DNA of 64,000 nucleotides from Synechococcus sp. CBW1004 (GTDB taxonomy: Bacteria; Cyanobacteriota; Cyanobacteriia; PCC-6307; Cyanobiaceae): contig NZ_CP060397.1 of assembly GCF_015840715.1 (NCBI RefSeq), positions 2,624,686-2,688,685 of the forward strand, written 5' to 3'. Numbering within the stretch: the stretch's first letter is position 1; the number at the start of each line of letters is the position of its first letter. The notes under the pieces were generated by a model that saw only the letters and a list, made by a program, of their open reading frames with translations, was not told the DNA's origin and ran no database searches. The position numbers were made by a program, and so were the translations under genes. Below, one piece after another: positions 39,449 through 50,400 of this stretch.

Positions 39449-42400
39449 ATGCCCACTCCATCTCCGTCCACCGTTCTGTTGGATCTGCGCCGTCTCCAGC
39501 GGCAGAGCGCCGAGGCCGGTTCCGTCGACGCGCTGGAAGCCTTGCTCGCGGCTGCCCCTCCCGAGGTGGCGAGCCCCGGCTGTGTGGCCTATCTCTGTGC
39601 GGATGAGCGCTGGGTCGGTTGTGAGGCGGCGTCTCGTTTGCTGTGGTGGTTGGCGGGACGTCGGCGGAGGCTCTGCTCGGAGCCCCTGCTTGAGGAGGCA
39701 TTGCTGCCGTTGGTCCTCGCGGAGGAGGGCTATCCGCGACGTTGTGTTCCCTGTCTGGAACAGGGACTTTGGCTGTGGGAGGACGAGGTGGCATCGGCGA
39801 AGCCGCCCGGCCTTGCGGATGAGGACCGAGCCGCCACTGAAGAGGGCTCGCCTCGGGAGCGCCTCGCCTGGTTCAGCCCCCTGCCGCCGGTGCGCAGCGG
39901 CATCTGCGATTACAGCGCCGCACTGATTCCCGAGCTGGCGCGGCATTTCGAGATTGATGTGGTGGCGGATCCCGCCACCACGCCCCTGCCGGAGGGGGCG
40001 AAGGCGGTGATCTCGATCCAGGACTTCGATCGCCGGGCGCAGGAGTATCCCTATCTGTTGTTCCAGGTGGGTAATTCAACCCTGCATCTTGAGCATCTCA
40101 GCCGTTTGCGCCACCATGCGGGAGCGGTTGTGTTGCATGACTTTTATTTGTCTCATGGGGTCTGTGCCCACGAAGCTGATGCCCACTTGGGAGGAGATGT
40201 CTTCGAGCGGCTGTATCGATCCCATGGGTATCAGGCCTGCTGGCTGCGTCATCATGATGATCTGAATGCCGACGATCGGGCCATCTGGCGCTACCCCTGC
40301 AATCTCGACCCGTTGCAGTGGGCCAGTGGGGTGATTGTTCACAGCCGCGAGGCGGCACGTCTGGCCGAGGACTTCTATGGAACCTCCGCGACCTCCGGGT
40401 GGAGCGAGGTGCCTCATCTCAAGCGCGTCTCGCCCACGCCGGTGCCGGCACGACAGGCCGCTCGAGCAGAGCTGGAGTTGCCTCAGGAGGCCTTCGTGAT
40501 CTGCAGCTTCGGCTTCCTGGGTGTTGCCAAGCTCAGTGATCGGCTGCTCCAGGGTTTTCTGGCGTCCTCCCTGGCTGAGGATCCCAGCGTGATCTTCGTT
40601 TTTGCTGGCTCGGACGCTGGAAACCGAAGTTTTCGCCTTCAGTTGGGCCTGGCAGTGGCGGATGCCTCTCGGCGTGGCCGCCTGCGGGCCCAGGTGCGCT
40701 TCACGGGCTGGATTCCTGGGCCTGCCTACCAGCGCTATCTGGAGGCGACCGACGCGGCAATTCAGCTTCGCACTTCGTCCCGGGGCGAGACCTCCGGCAC
40801 CGCGCTCGACTGCATGGGCGCGGGTGTGCCACTCGTCGTCAATGAGCACGGCAGCATGCGTGAGCTGCCCCAGTCGGCGGTTCTGCGTCTGTCGGACCAT
40901 TGCTCCCCCCAGGAGATTGCCAGGGCCCTTGAGCGTCTGAGACAGGACGAAGATTTGCGGGATCGCCTGCGGGAGGCTTCCCTCGCCCATGTGGCCGCCC
41001 ACCACGATCCATCACGCTGCGCCTTGCGCTATGCCGAAGCGATCCGCGCGGCTGGAGCCTTGCGGATCAGGCGTCAGCAATGGCTGGAGGCCGCCACCAC
41101 GGCCGTCGAGCGGGGTGCTGATCGGGTGCAGGTCGCCAATGCCCTGGCGCTGCTCCGCCCACCGCGCCCGCGGCAGCGTCAGCTGTTCCTCGATGTGAGT
41201 GTGGTGGCTCGCCACGATCTCGGCAGCGGCGTGCAGCGGGTGGTCCGTGCTCTCAGCGTGCAGTTGCTGCTCCATCCCCCGCGTGGTGTGCGGGTGGAAC
41301 TGGTGCGCGCCAGCGATGAAGGGATCGGCTTCCACTATGCGCGCCGTTTCGCGCTGGAGTTGCTGGGGCTGCCCGACAGGGGCTGGCCGGAACCTCCGAT
41401 CCACCCGCAGCCCGGCGATCTGTATCTCAGCCTTGATCTCGATCAGGCCGGAGTCGTGCGTCAGCGTCCCACCTACCAGCTGATGCGGGCGCTGGGGGTG
41501 TCGGTGCACTTCGTGGTTCACGACCTGTTGCCCTGCCTTCAGCCTGAGTGTTTCCCCCCCGGTGCCGGCGACTGGCACCAGGCCTGGCTGGAGGTGGTGA
41601 CCGACTGTGACGGGGCTCTGTGCGTCTCCCGTAGCGTTGCCGCAGACCTGCGCCAGTGGCTGTCCGAGCGCGGGCGGGTCGGAGGAGTCTTCGCCATTGA
41701 GTGGTTCCATCACGGCAGCGAATTCTGCGCGCCGACGGCGCAGCTCGATCCAGAGGAGCGGAAGAGCCTGGAGGCGATTCCCTCGGGCCCCACGCTGCTG
41801 ATGGTCGGCACGGTCGAGCCGCGTAAGGGCTATCTCGATGTGATCGAGGCTGCGACGCAGCTCTGGGAGGAGGGGGCACGGTTCAACCTGATCATCGTCG
41901 GCCGGGAGGGCTGGACCGATCTGCCCCAGTCAGCGCGCCGCACGATTCCCGAAACGGTTCGTCGACTGCGAAACCATCCCCTGCGGGATCAACGACTCTT
42001 CTGGTTTGACTCTGCTTCGGATGCCACGCTTCAGGGGCTCTATCGCCGATCCGATGGATTGATCGGCGCGTCCTACGGCGAGGGTTTCGGCATTCCGTTG
42101 ATCGAGGCAGCCCGTGCGGGCCTGCCGTTGCTGCTGCGCGATCTACCCGTCTTCCGCGAGGTGAGTGAGAACAAGGCCGCCTTTTTCCCCGAAAAGGCCG
42201 ATCGCACGGAGCTGGCTGCGGCGATCGCGACATTTCTCGGCAGCCTTCAGGAGGGGCGGCTGTCGGCGCAGCTCCCGGCTCAGAGCTGGCGGCAGAGTGC
42301 CGCCCAGGTGGTGCATGCCCTCGGGCTTGTCTGGCAGGAAGCCCCTGATGAAGCGGTTCCACCGCGTGTCTCGGAGACGTCCGGCCCTGAGGATGCCGGA

Positions 42401-42739
42401 GAGGCGGAGGTGCTGGCGATGTCTCCGCTTCCATCCGTCCTGGTTGTCCAGCGCGCAACATCATGGGGCCGTCGTCTGCGCCGACTGCGTGATCGGTTGC
42501 GGCGTCTGAAGCAAGGGATCTCTTGGCTCCGTCGCCTGACGCCTGCGTCGCTGAGTGGCCGGGCGCGCCGTCTGAGGGGGAAATGGCGTCGTCGTGTGGA
42601 TGGGGCGCTGACCTCAGCGCTGGAACCACCAGCACTCCAGGTGCTGGAACCTTCGTCCATGCTCGAATCTGCCAGACCCTGGCTTCAGGATCTGGAACGG
42701 CGGCGGCGGAGCCTCGCCACCAGGGCTGACCAGGGATGA
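39449..42739 (+). CDS. Giant two-domain GT4 glycosyltransferase
   Basis: 1096 residues with two complete GT-B units. An N-terminal region of about 130 residues has no known domain. Unit 1 (about 130-545) has FSPLPPVRSGICDYSAALIP, CSFGFLGVAKLSDRLL and SSRGETSGTALDCMGAGVPLV. Unit 2 (about 575-960) has LGSGVQRVVRAL, HFVVHDLLPCLQPE, LMVGTVEPRKGYLDVIEA and YGEGFGIPLIEAARAGLPLL. Both donor sites look intact, so it could add two sugars in succession. The last 90 residues are arginine-rich. It starts at ATG 39449, two codons after a TTG. Its end overlaps the opposite-strand gene by 55 bp. Confidence 0.88.
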   Translation: MPTPSPSTVLLDLRRLQRQSAEAGSVDALEALLAAAPPEVASPGCVAYLCADERWVGCEAASRLLWWLAGRRRRLCSEPLLEEALLPLVLAEEGYPRRCVPCLEQGLWLWEDEVASAKPPGLADEDRAATEEGSPRERLAWFSPLPPVRSGICDYSAALIPELARHFEIDVVADPATTPLPEGAKAVISIQDFDRRAQEYPYLLFQVGNSTLHLEHLSRLRHHAGAVVLHDFYLSHGVCAHEADAHLGGDVFERLYRSHGYQACWLRHHDDLNADDRAIWRYPCNLDPLQWASGVIVHSREAARLAEDFYGTSATSGWSEVPHLKRVSPTPVPARQAARAELELPQEAFVICSFGFLGVAKLSDRLLQGFLASSLAEDPSVIFVFAGSDAGNRSFRLQLGLAVADASRRGRLRAQVRFTGWIPGPAYQRYLEATDAAIQLRTSSRGETSGTALDCMGAGVPLVVNEHGSMRELPQSAVLRLSDHCSPQEIARALERLRQDEDLRDRLREASLAHVAAHHDPSRCALRYAEAIRAAGALRIRRQQWLEAATTAVERGADRVQVANALALLRPPRPRQRQLFLDVSVVARHDLGSGVQRVVRALSVQLLLHPPRGVRVELVRASDEGIGFHYARRFALELLGLPDRGWPEPPIHPQPGDLYLSLDLDQAGVVRQRPTYQLMRALGVSVHFVVHDLLPCLQPECFPPGAGDWHQAWLEVVTDCDGALCVSRSVAADLRQWLSERGRVGGVFAIEWFHHGSEFCAPTAQLDPEERKSLEAIPSGPTLLMVGTVEPRKGYLDVIEAATQLWEEGARFNLIIVGREGWTDLPQSARRTIPETVRRLRNHPLRDQRLFWFDSASDATLQGLYRRSDGLIGASYGEGFGIPLIEAARAGLPLLLRDLPVFREVSENKAAFFPEKADRTELAAAIATFLGSLQEGRLSAQLPAQSWRQSAAQVVHALGLVWQEAPDEAVPPRVSETSGPEDAGEAEVLAMSPLPSVLVVQRATSWGRRLRRLRDRLRRLKQGISWLRRLTPASLSGRARRLRGKWRRRVDGALTSALEPPALQVLEPSSMLESARPWLQDLERRRRSLATRADQG

Positions 42740-44028
42740 GTCAGGGCCCAGCGGCGGCTTGCGATCACGGCCCTGTATTCGTTCTGGGTTGTTTGTAGGG
42801 AGTGTTGACAGGCCTGCAGCTCCTGTTCGGAGGCAGCAAGCGCCTCCCTGGTTTCCTGATGCAGCCGCCTGAGGGAATTCAGTTGCCGGTCTCGCTCCGC
42901 ACGGGTCTGGACCAGCTTCGCCTGAGTCTCCATGAGCTCCGCCTGGATCTTGACCAGCTTGGCCTGGGTCTCGACGAGCTCCGCCTGGCTCTCGACCAGC
43001 TTGGCCTGGATCTCAGCGGGCGCCGCCTCGACCTGGACCAGCTTGGTCTGGGTTTCGACGAGCTCCGCCTGTGTCTGGACCTGCTTCGCCTGGGTCTCCG
43101 CCAGTTCAGCCTGGGTCTGGATCAGCGCCTCCTGGGTCTGGATCCGCTCGGCCTCAAGCTGGGATTCCTTCGGGATTGACCCGCTCAGCTCGGCCTGGTC
43201 CAGATGCACCAGCTGCTCCAGCACATCGGCTTCCTCGCTCACCCAGCGGGCGATCAGGGCCTCCAGGGTGGGGTCCTCTGCTCGCGTTTCGGCGATCAGC
43301 CTGGAGAGGAGCTCCTCATCGTGGTGATCGAGGGCCTGCCCGCGGCTGCTTTTTTCGGCATGCACGGCGCCGACGCCGGTTGCGTAGTAGCTGCCGAGGC
43401 CGAGCCGGCGTCGCAGGTCCAGACAGAGGGCGACGTCCTCACCGCAGATGTGAAAGTCCTCACGCAGGCGCACCTGCAGAAGGTGCTCGCGTCGCAACGC
43501 CATCAGCGCCCCGGTGACAGCGGGCATGGCACCGGATCTCGGCGGTTCCAGGCCGCTGGGGTGCAGCAGGGCCCCCAACCGCTCCGGTCGTAGGCGGTTG
43601 TAGGCGAGATGGCGACTGTTGAACAGGATGCCCGCGTGTCCGAGCAGGCCCGCCGGGGTGCGTAAGCGGCCGCCCACCAGGCCGATGTCACGGTGACCCG
43701 TCAGCACCTGCAGGGCTCGGTCGAGGCTGCCGCTGTCGATGACGAGGTCGTCGTTGAGCAGAACCACCACCTCGCCACTGGCCTGCTCGGCCAGGGCGTT
43801 CATGTTGGAGGCGAAGTGGTAGGGGGTGCGGCAGGCGATCCTGAAGGGAGGCCCTCCCGTCGGTGGCTGGATCAGAACCTCCTCCTCGTCAGGGCCGTTC
43901 CAGGAACACAGCACCTCGTCACCTGGCCACCAATGACGACGCGCCTTCTCCAGGCTGGCCAGAAGCCCGTTCAGGAGCTGGGCCTGTCGGGAGATCACCA
44001 GGCAGGAAACCTTTGGGGGGCTGGTCAT
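42685..44028 (-). CDS. Family 2 glycosyltransferase with long C-terminal coiled coil
   Basis: The first 260 of 447 residues form a GT-A domain: VSCLVISRQAQLLNGLLAS, VVLLNDDLVI with the NDD metal site (92-94), GLVGGRLRTPAG, and the FHICGEDVALCLDLRRRLG acceptor segment. After residue 265 the protein becomes a long coiled coil, with a strikingly regular Q-A-E/K-L-V-E-T-Q repeat (297-376). It ends in a basic RRRRSRS tail, which suggests membrane or polymer contact. This resembles chain-length-ruler coiled coils of polysaccharide enzymes, but that is only an analogy. It is divergent from the RTX gene. Confidence 0.87.
   Translation of the reverse strand: MTSPPKVSCLVISRQAQLLNGLLASLEKARRHWWPGDEVLCSWNGPDEEEVLIQPPTGGPPFRIACRTPYHFASNMNALAEQASGEVVVLLNDDLVIDSGSLDRALQVLTGHRDIGLVGGRLRTPAGLLGHAGILFNSRHLAYNRLRPERLGALLHPSGLEPPRSGAMPAVTGALMALRREHLLQVRLREDFHICGEDVALCLDLRRRLGLGSYYATGVGAVHAEKSSRGQALDHHDEELLSRLIAETRAEDPTLEALIARWVSEEADVLEQLVHLDQAELSGSIPKESQLEAERIQTQEALIQTQAELAETQAKQVQTQAELVETQTKLVQVEAAPAEIQAKLVESQAELVETQAKLVKIQAELMETQAKLVQTRAERDRQLNSLRRLHQETREALAASEQELQACQHSLQTTQNEYRAVIASRRWALTHPWSALVARLRRRRSRS
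42901..43140 (-). repeat. Heptad-type coding repeats in the GT2 coiled coil
   Basis: About 80 codons built from variants of TQAELVE and TQAKLVQ, alternating as 14-residue pairs, so the DNA shows a 21/42-bp period. The protein consequence is an uninterrupted coiled coil. The unit number could change by slippage, which would alter coil length in steps of 7 residues. Confidence 0.85.
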
Positions 44029-44491
44029 CGGCGCGGCATGCGGGCCCGCAGGCAGGTCATTCCACTCTCGCTAATCAGCGGACAGGGGGCTTCATCTGGG
44101 GAGAGCCTGCAGCCTCGGCCGCGGGGTGGATATGAGGAGCATCCGGCGTGAAGTGTGGGACGTGTACCGACCTCCTCTGCACGCACCCCAGGACAGTGCC
44201 CAACCAGGCTGCTCATCCCAGTGCCAAGCTCGCGGAGGTCTCCGTTAGATCGAGACCAAGATGAGTCGGAGTCTGGTGGTCGGTTGCTGATCTGTCAGTG
44301 GCTGCGTCAGCTAAGCGGCACGGATGCTGGTCCGGACTGCTCTCTAAGGGTATGCTCATGCACGATCTGGAAGGCTTGCCGTCTTGGTACCAGCCTTGAC
44401 AGACGCGACAACGTTCCTACGTTTTCGCTTCCGCCGCGGCTGAGCTGCGGATCAAACCTCGCCTTCCTACCCGTCCGGAGACCCCAAACGC
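44029..44491. other. Divergent intergenic region upstream of the RTX gene
   Basis: 463 bp between the coiled-coil GT2 start and the RTX gene start, with no supportable gene. TTGACA at 44396-44401 is a perfect -35 box, and TACGTT at 44418-44423 is a weak -10 at 16 bp spacing; together they could serve the RTX gene. GGAG at 44477-44480 is its likely ribosome-binding site, 11 bases before ATG 44492. Long upstream regions are common for surface-protein genes. Confidence 0.42.
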
Positions 44492-47400
44492 ATGGCAACC
44501 GCCACCGAACTTCAGGTTCTTTACATCACATACTTTGGCCGGGCTGCTGATCCTGAGGGTCTGCAGTACTGGTTGATTAATGGAGCCACTCAAGAGCAGA
44601 TTGCCGACGGCTTCGCTACCACCCCTGAATATGCGGACACGATCCAGGGAAAAACGATCTCGCAGGTCATCAACGATTTCTACCTGAATTTGTTCGGCAA
44701 GAATGCTGATGAAGACGGGTTGAGTTTCTGGACCGGCAAAGTTAATGATTTTCTGAACGGCGTGCCTGGAGGGGCCAGTCTCCAGCAGGTTGGTCGTTTG
44801 ATTGCCGATGGTGCCCTGGTTAAACCGGCTGGTGATCCTGATCGGGTCATTCTTGAGTCCAAGATTGCTGCAGCGGGCAATTGGACTGAGGCTGTTGCCA
44901 GCGATGCAACCTTCAACACCAATTACAATGGTGCTCTCGCCAACACCTTCGGCGTCGAGTTTCTCAATCAGGTTGTTTCCCCAGCAACCATCCCTTCCGA
45001 GGCTCAGACTCTTGCTGCAGTTGCAGCCATCCCCCCCTTCGGCACCATCGGTCTGCTGACGCCGCTGTCAGCCACTGTGTCCGAAGGCGGATCGGTGATC
45101 TTCCAGCTCACCACCATTCCTGCCACCCCAAGCACCACCTACACCTACGAGATCAGCGGTGCGGTCAATGCTGCTGATTTCGTCAGCGGCTCTTTGACGG
45201 GCGTGGTCACCACTGATTCCACGGGCGTCGGCACGCTCCAGATCACCATCGCTAATGATGCGCTGGTTGAATCTTCTGAGATCTTCTCCGTCAATATTCA
45301 GGATATTGCGACCACGTCTTCGGTCACGATCCTCAATACCACCGTCCCTGTTGTTTCGGTGGTTGCCCAGCCCACCGCTGTTAGCGAAGGTGGTCTGCTC
45401 ACGTTTAACATCGCCACCTCTGCAGTTGCACCTGGCACCTTGCTGAACTATGCCATCACTGGCATTCAGGCTGAGGATGTTCTCGGTGGCGCAACTGTCC
45501 TGTCCGGCACCCGTGTAGTCGCTGCCGATGGATCGGTTGATCCGGTGCTGATCACCATCGCCACCGATCTGCTCTTCGGCGAACAAGAAACGGCCACGAT
45601 CACAGTTTCCGGTCAAGGTCTCGTTAGCGCATCTGCCTCCGCTGAAGTGGTTGACACCACTCTGCCTCCTGAGCTGACTGTGGTTGCCCAGCCTTCTGCG
45701 GTCAACGAAGGCGCTCAGCTGATCTTCAACATTGGTACCACGTCGATTGCGGCCGGCACCAACATCTCTTACATCATTACCGGCATTCAGCCCGCCGACG
45801 TTCTTGGGGGCGCTGCCGTTCTGATCGGTACTCGCACTGTCAATGCCGATGGCAGCGTCGCGCCTGTACAGATCACCATCGCCAACGACCTGGCCTTTGG
45901 TGAAGTTGAAACCGCCACGATCACGGTGGCTGGCGCTGGCTTGATTGCCACAGCCTCTGCTGAGGTTGTGGATACCACTCCTGAGCCTGTTCTGAGTGTG
46001 GTGGCTCAGCCGTCGGCGGTGAATGAAGGCGCTTCGCTGGCCTTCAACATCAGCACCACCTCGATTGCCCCCGGGACGCTGATCACCTACACCATTACTG
46101 GTATCCAGGCTGATGACGTGCTGGGTGGCGCTGCTGCCCTCAGCGGAACCCGCACGGTGGCTCTGGATGGCAGTGTTGCGCCAGTGCAGATCACCATCGC
46201 CAACGATCTGGTCTTCGGTGAAGTCGAAACCGCCACGATCACGGTGGCTGGCGCTGGCTTGATTGCCACAGCCTCTGCTGAGGTTGTGGATACCACTCCT
46301 GAGCCTGTTCTGAGTGTGGTGGCTCAGCCGTCGGCAGTGAATGAAGGTGCTTTGCTGACCTTCAACATCAGCACCACCTCGATTGCCCCCGGCACGCTGA
46401 TCACCTACACGATCGCCGGCCTACAGCCTTCAGATGTTCTCGGCGGCCTCGCAGCACTGAGTGGCAGCCGCCTCGTTGCCATCGATGGCAGCGTTGCACC
46501 TGTACAGATCACCATCGCTGAAGATCTGGCCTTTGGTGAGCAGGAGACGGCCACGATTACGATTGTTGGCGCTGGTCTGACTGCCACAGCCTCTGCTGAG
46601 GTTGTGGATACCACCCTTGAGCCTGCCCTTTCTGTGGTGGCCCAGCCATCTGCGGTGAATGAAGGCAGTGTTCTGACCTTCACCATTGCCACTACATCGG
46701 TAGCTCCAGGCACCGTTTTAAATTACGGGATCTCTGGGATTCAACCGGCTGATGTTCTGGGTGGTCTCGCAGTATTGAGCGGTTCCCGCGTGGTCAATGC
46801 GGACGGCAGCGTGTCGCCTGTGCAGATCACCATTGCGAATGATTTGCTGTTTGGTGAGGACGAAACCGCCACGATCATTGTTGAAGGTGCTGGCCTGATT
46901 GCCTCGGCTTCTGCTCAAGTGGTTGATACGACCCCTGAGCCTGCTTTGAGCGTTGTTGCACAGCCCACGGCGGTGAATGAAGGCAGCGTCCTGACCTACA
47001 TCATCTCCACCACCTCGGTGGCGTCCGGTACTGTTCTCAACTACACGATCAGCGGCATCAACGACTCTGACGTGCTCGGTGGCGCGGCAGTACTGACCGG
47101 CACCCGTGTTGTCAATGTGGATGGCACTGTTGCCCCCGTGCAGATCACCATTTCCACTGATCTGATTGTCGGTGAGCAGGAGACGGCCACAATCACAGTG
47201 ACTGGAGCGGGTCTGACAGCCTCTGCCTCTGCACAAATCGTCGATACCAGCTCGAATGTCCTGAATCTCACTGTCAATCAGGACATCTTTGTCGAAAGCG
47301 GTATCCCCCAAGATCTGATTTTCTCGGCTGCCGTTGTCCCTGGCGGTGCCTTGGGCGTCGGTTTCAACACCCTTCAGAGCTTTGACAGTCTTGTTGGTGG

Positions 47401-50400
47401 TTCTGGTCAGGATCAACTGATTGCTGGCCTCACCAGCCTGCTGGGGGTTGTGGTGGAGCCGCTGGCGATTCGCGATATCGAAACCGTCAGCCTTACATCA
47501 CTCAATGCTGCCAATACCCTCAGCTTGCTGAACAGCAACAGCGTTGGAACCCTTGAGAATTTCTCGTCAACTTCAGCGCTCACCTTCAGCAACATTCCTG
47601 GGCAGCCCGTTCCTGGTGGTCTGCCTACCGTTAACATCAACGGGGTCTACCTTCCCGGCGCCAGCACCACGCTCCAGTTCCAACCGGTCGCTCTGGCTGG
47701 CATCGAGACGCTGAATATCAATACCTCCAGCTCGGGCGTCAACGTCAATGGCGGCTCTGGGGCTCCACTCCGGATCATCACCGGTCCTGGCATCGAGTCG
47801 GCCGTGATCACCGATGCGATTCAAGTGCCTGACTTCCAGGTCGATTACGATCTGAGTCAGCTGAATATTCCATCGATCAGCATCAGCAGTCCTAACAATG
47901 TCCGGCTGTCCACTACAGGTGGTCCGCTCGGCGTGAATGGCGTCAACCTCAATACCACTTCTATTAATGGCAGTGGCATTGACGGAGTGTTTACCGTTAA
48001 TCTCAGCGGTCAAAACGCTCAGGTTTCCATTCAAGGTGGAGCTGGCGATGACCGCATCCAAGGTCGTCAGGGAAATTCCACCCTCGTTGGCAATGGTGGG
48101 AATGACAGCCTGACTACCGTTGGTGGCAATGATTCACTGAATGGCGGCATTGGCAACGACACCCTTGTCGGTGCTGCAGGCAATAACAACTTCATCGGCG
48201 GCATCGGCAATGATTCCATCTCTGCCGATGGTGGCAATGACAGCGCCAGCGGCGATGAAGGTAATGACACCATCAACCTTAGTGGTGGTAACAACACCGC
48301 AACTGGGGGCTCAGGTTTTGACAGCATCATCACGCTGGGTGGAAGCGACAGCATCTCCGGTGGTGACAATGCCGATACCATCTCCAGCGGTGCGGGAAGC
48401 GATACCGTCAACGGTGACCAGGGCGATGACTCCATTGATTTCGGTGAGGGTCTCGATCGTGTGTCCGGTGGCTTGGGCGACGATTATTTCGTTGGTAATC
48501 TGAGCCCAGGCCTCGCCTTCGGCACCACCGACACGATTAATGGCGATGAGGGTGTGAACACCCTGGAAATCACGGCCACCAACGCCGATGCGGTTGCCAA
48601 CAGCCTCGGCATGGGCTTTGTTGATAATATCCAGATTCTCAATATCAGCGAAACTGTTGGAGCTGGCGCAGGTTCAAATCAGGTTGATGCCTCTTTGATT
48701 GATAGCTCTATTGAGGAGATGAATCTCTTCAATGGCACTGGCATGACACCTGCGGTCTTTACCTTCAATCCTGGTAGCAGCAGGTTCAACCTTGAGACTG
48801 GTGTTTTTGGAGGTGATGCCAGCTTCAACGTCGGTGGCCTGGGTACCAACGACGATTCGCTCACAATCACTGGTCCTGGCCTGGGTAACTACCTCAACGG
48901 CAAAAACCTCACTTTCCTTGGTTTTGATGGCAACTCTGTCACGGTCAATACTGGGTTGACCGACCAGACCATCGGCACGCTGACAACCACCCCATCCCCC
49001 TTAGAAGAGTCGCGCTTCGTGTTCCAAGGAGCTGGCGGCGTCACGATCAATCAGGTGGATGCCACGGCAGGCAATCTTGTCCTTGATTTCAACGGTATTG
49101 GCGGTATTCCGCAACGCCGTGCCGTTGTCAACGGCACCGACGTTGTAGCCGGCAGCACCGTGTCCATTCTCGGCTCGGCAGGCTCCGACGTCTTCGTTGG
49201 CGATACCGAACAAGCCAACACGGTTGCTTCCCAATCTGGCAACGATGAGGTGACCGTCGGTTCCGGCAATGATGTGGTTGTCTCCGGTATCGACGACGAC
49301 ACCATCACACCGGGCCTCGGCTTCGACAATGTCGACGCTGGCGCCGACGATGATCGGCTCAATGTCGGCGAGACGCTTAATCGAAACTCGGCTGGCGATC
49401 TCGGCTTTGGTTTTGACACATTGGACGGTGGCTCCGGTGTCGATACGATTCAGCTGCTCGGCCTTCTGGGCGACACCAGTTTCCCCTTGGTTGCCACGCA
49501 GGGCTACACCGCTTCTGACCTGAATCGTGTCAGCAATTTTGAAGTTCTTGAGCTTGATGTTGTTGATAGCTCTCTCCCTGGCGTCATCACTGTTCAGGAT
49601 CTATTCAACTTCACTGTCAACGGCAACACCATTGAGACCGTCAATCTGACGGAATCTAGCGAAGACCTCGGCAGCGCTCTGTTGTTCAACGCTCCCACCA
49701 GCCTGGTCAATCTCGGTGTTCTCGAGACCCTCGACAACGTGACAGTCCTGCGTCGTCTGGATACTGCCAACGATGTGCTGAATGTCTCGCTGCGGGACGG
49801 AGCCGACCTCACGACCCTTGATCTCGATGATGAAGAAACCATCAATTTCTTCATTAGCGGCAATACCACGATCGATACTCTTTTTGCCCAAGACCTAACC
49901 ACCCTGACTGTGAGTGGTTTTGGTTCCTTCACGATCACCAATCCGATCGTGGGTTCCACCCAGCTGGCCACCCTGGATCTCTCCGGCTTCAGCGTCACCA
50001 CGATCTCGCTCGATGCGAGTGTTTCCACGGTCGACATGACCGTGACCGGTCCCACCGGGCTGCCGGGGACTCTGCAGTCCTACCAGCTCAACCTGGTCAC
50101 CGGTTCTGGCAACGACAACATCAACGCCACCGGTTTCGGTGCAAACACCATCGACTCCAATGCCGGCAACGACACTATTCAGACGGGCGATCTTGCCGAT
50201 CTCCTGACCGCTGGTCTTGGTAATGATTCGGTGAGTTCCGGAGGCGGCAATGACACTGTGAACGCCGACGAGGGCAACGACACCGTGGATGCCGGCGCTG
50301 GTAACGACGTCGTCTTCGGCGACCTCGGCAACATCGCCGGTAACGACAGCCTGTTCGGTGGCCTCGGCGCAGACACCCTTTCCGGTGGCCTCGGCGCAGA

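Noticed and set aside
44155-44550. A 131-codon plus-strand frame before the RTX gene
   Set aside because: It overlaps the RTX start in another frame and has no recognisable features.
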